A model generated the notes under the pieces. That model did not search any database. It was not told the origin of the DNA and saw only the letters and a program-made list of their open reading frames with translations. A stretch of DNA of 64,000 bases from Bugula neritina (taxonomy: Eukaryota > Bryozoa > Gymnolaemata > Cheilostomatida > Bugulidae): NCBI GenBank assembly GCA_964035545.1, contig OZ037765.1:26424504-26488503 (forward strand). The letters run 5' to 3'. Positions 62,601-64,000 of this stretch are shown one piece after another. The position numbers and the translations under genes were made by a program. Position 1 is the first letter of the stretch. Every line of letters starts with the position of its first letter.

Positions 62601-64000
62601 CAGTCTGCAGTATTTTTTGAAATGACAACTCCTCATTGAAAAGTTTCATACAATGAATGTTTAGACTAGTCCCTGTGTAATCATTGTTTTCACTGCCAAT
62701 CTGGACAGAAGAGCTTGTAATTCGCGCATTAAACCAGCTGGAAGCACTACAAAATATAATGTGTAAAAACTAAAAGCTTTAAATCCATTTAACATGTTCT
62801 GAATTAGTATACTGTAACAGGAACTCTGTAATGAAATCCTGTTAGCCTAGGGCCACACTGTGCGTATTTTCGCATGCGAAAATTAAAAGTAGCAAAGGTG
62901 TCCACTGTAGCGTCAGTGATGCGTGATAAATAAAGCTTTCATTTTTAAATCGCACTTGCTTTCAATAAAACGCAATTTACTGGAATATAGCACTAAATAA
63001 AGAAATTGGGCTCGCTGAATAGCTACCAGCCAATTAGGTGACGACGACAGAGACGATTCGCACTTGCGTTGAAAATGCAGAGCGACAAGTGCGAATGTTT
63101 TCTCAACGCGCACAGTGGACACCTTTGCTACTTGTGATTTCAATTTTTGCACGCGAAAATACGCACCGTGTGGCCCTAGGCATACTGACAACTGACTTGA
63201 ACAAGGGGCATGATGTGTTGTCTGTAACCATAAATCATATTGAAGCAATATTATTCGTCGAACAAAAGTTTTTACTATTGACTATCACATACCAGTATAT
63301 ATAGATAAATAATTTTAAAAAACTTACAAAGCAAAACACATACACTTTTTATATTAGTGCAGCTTATATAACTAAACAATATAGAAATATAACTAATATA
63401 TAAATAAACAATATAGAAATATAACTAATACATAATTAAACAATATAGAAATATAACTAATATATAAATAAACAATATAGAAAAATAACTAATATATAAA
63501 TAAACAATATAGAAAAATAACTAATATATAAATAAACAATATAGAAATATAACTAATATATAATTAAACAATATAGAAATATAACTAATACATAGCTAAA
63601 CAATATAGAAAGATAACTAATATATAATTAAACAATATAAAAATATAACTAATATATAAATAAACAATATAGAAATATAACTAATATATAACTGAACAAT
63701 ATAGAAATATAACTAATATATAACTAAACAATATAGAAATATAATTAATATATAACTGAACAATATAGAAATATAACTAATATATAAATAAACAATATAG
63801 AAAGAATATACTGTGTACCTGGTGTTATATATCATGCCATAATAGCCATCATACACTACCAGCCTATCCTGGTTCTTGACTAAGCCTATTGCATACCACT
63901 TTTTATTTTGAATAGTGTATGATGGAATTTCCTGTATTCCATTAGCAGCCACTATGACAAGAGTGTAGTCATCAGTTTGACTTCTTGCAACAAGTTTGAA
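47683..64000 (-). CDS. Extracellular mosaic protein: LamG-like, F5/8-like, sushi, kringle, EGF, TSP1 (partial, 5' end outside window)
   Basis: Thirty exons join in phase (about 1763 codons): 64000-63819, 62746-62568, 61931-61776, 61631-61416, 61265-61062, 60911-60714, 60054-59845, 59450-59325, 58867-58732, 58341-58145, 57337-57218, 56613-56569, 56342-56103, 55829-55602, 55302-55110, 54904-54744, 54512-54417, 54207-54010, 53699-53472, 52247-52050, 51955-51728, 51535-51317, 51057-50827, 50705-50640, 50529-50383, 49840-49616, 48895-48707, 48580-48407, 48277-48098, 47802-47683. Order: LamG-like (exons 1-2), F5/8-like (3-4), sushi (5-7), kringle block (8-11), a short linker exon (12), sushi (13-16), EGF (16-17), sushi (18-28), TSP1 (29-30). 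Nearly all introns are phase 1; phase-2 introns split LamG, a kringle and a sushi, as in exon-shuffled secreted proteins. It has many sequons. No membrane anchor is seen. Both gene ends are missing or unresolved. Confidence 0.85.
49312..49530. repeat. 24-bp AT-rich tandem repeat in sushi-gene intron
   Basis: About nine copies of a 24-bp unit (ctataatatataatattctgta-like), with one disrupted block near 49460-49490. Confidence 0.85.
51584..52260 (-). repeat. Two-exon tandem duplication, copy B
   Basis: Exons 52247-52050 and 51955-51728 duplicate 54207-54010 and 53699-53472. By eye the exon pairs differ at about 8 of 198 and 14 of 228 positions. Similarity continues into the intron down to about 51584. 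The internal intron here is 94 bp. Confidence 0.85.
53165..53286 (-). repeat. tRNA-derived SINE-like repeat in sushi-gene intron
   Basis: The minus strand reads TGGTCTAGTAGTTAG then GGGTTCAAACTC, spaced like tRNA A and B boxes, followed by GTCATTGGCAGTGAT, similar to the tail of the repeat at 30803-30929. Confidence 0.55.
53328..54217 (-). repeat. Two-exon tandem duplication, copy A
   Basis: Counterpart of 51584-52260. The internal intron is 310 bp, against 94 bp in copy B. Confidence 0.85.
56030..56096. repeat. (CA)n microsatellite with CG interruptions
   Basis: CACACA runs are broken by CGCCCGCTCG and CGCACG next to the splice donor of the sushi exon at 56103. Confidence 0.9.
56430..56497 (-). 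repeat. tRNA-like fragment in sushi-gene intron
   Basis: The minus strand reads GCTAGCGCCTGCTGCAAGTC then GGGTTCGATTC and GTGGGGGCA, i.e. anticodon arm, T arm and acceptor 3' strand of a tRNA. The 5' acceptor strand and A-box half do not match, so it is a tRNA pseudogene or SINE head rather than a functional tRNA. Confidence 0.55.
57533..57825. repeat. 20-bp tandem repeat with 80-bp higher-order unit
   Basis: About 14 copies of a 20-bp unit resembling TTATTTAATATAACATTGCG. Four variant units form an 80-bp block that is repeated, from about 57601 to 57760. Confidence 0.85.
62846..63180. mobile_element. MITE with about 65-bp terminal inverted repeats
   Basis: The left end (62846-62908, starting CCTAGGGCCACAC) is the inverse of the right end (63112-63180, ending GTGTGGCCCTAGG), including the AGCAAAGGTGTCCACTGT segment. 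It is 335 bp long with no ORF of its own. It lies in the intron between the first two visible exons of the sushi gene. Superfamily and target-site duplication could not be assigned. Confidence 0.8.
63367..63805. repeat. About 32-bp AT-rich minisatellite adjoining an exon
   Basis: About 13 copies of a unit like AAACAATATAGAAATATAACTA plus a variable AT tail run up to about 14 bp from the splice donor of the exon at 63819. Confidence 0.9.

Overview
This is nuclear DNA of an invertebrate metazoan. It is AT-rich and gene-sparse, with many short exons bounded by GT/AG introns, tandem repeats in introns, MITE- and SINE-like repeats and two Ty3/Gypsy LTR retrotransposons. Gene content (SUN-domain protein, TAPT1, a methuselah-like GPCR, ZRANB3, and a sushi/kringle/LamG/TSP1 mosaic protein) fits a bilaterian, possibly a spiralian. 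I cannot name the species. All exon models were built by eye from splice sites, reading-frame phase and remembered family similarity; none is transcript-verified.

Layout. (1) 463-6337, + strand: 3' portion of a SUN-domain inner nuclear membrane protein, running to its stop. (2) 6934-12707, - strand: complete 11-exon TAPT1, convergent with SUN. (3) 13880-23320, + strand: a four-exon gene of unknown function, head-to-head with TAPT1. Its second intron holds a young, nearly intact, antisense Gypsy element (14621-22060) with 305-bp LTRs, gag, pol and two extra ORFs after pol, one encoding a C2H2 zinc-finger/coiled-coil protein. (4) 24713-28135, + strand: complete three-exon adhesion/methuselah-type GPCR. 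(5) 29092-40083, - strand: complete 24-exon ZRANB3 (SNF2 translocase, PIP-like motif, RanBP2 fingers, C-terminal HNH). (6) 41593-44544, - strand: decayed second Gypsy element with one LTR, no protease region and a truncated pol. (7) 44545-47682: mostly non-coding, with a repeat copy and two weak exon candidates. (8) 47683-64000, - strand: at least 30 exons of an extracellular mosaic protein (LamG-like, F5/8-like, about 16 sushi, kringles, two EGF, two TSP1) whose 5' end lies beyond the window and whose 3' end I could not fix.

There is no operon-like logic; neighbours are functionally unrelated. The most notable points are the zinc-finger ORF and in-phase splice donor in the env position of the Gypsy element, a possible -1 frameshift heptamer at its gag/pol border, a 27-bp minisatellite in ZRANB3 that copies the splice donor five times, a kringle nested between two half-kringle exons so that skipping would restore a single kringle, and a recent two-exon duplication in the sushi gene.
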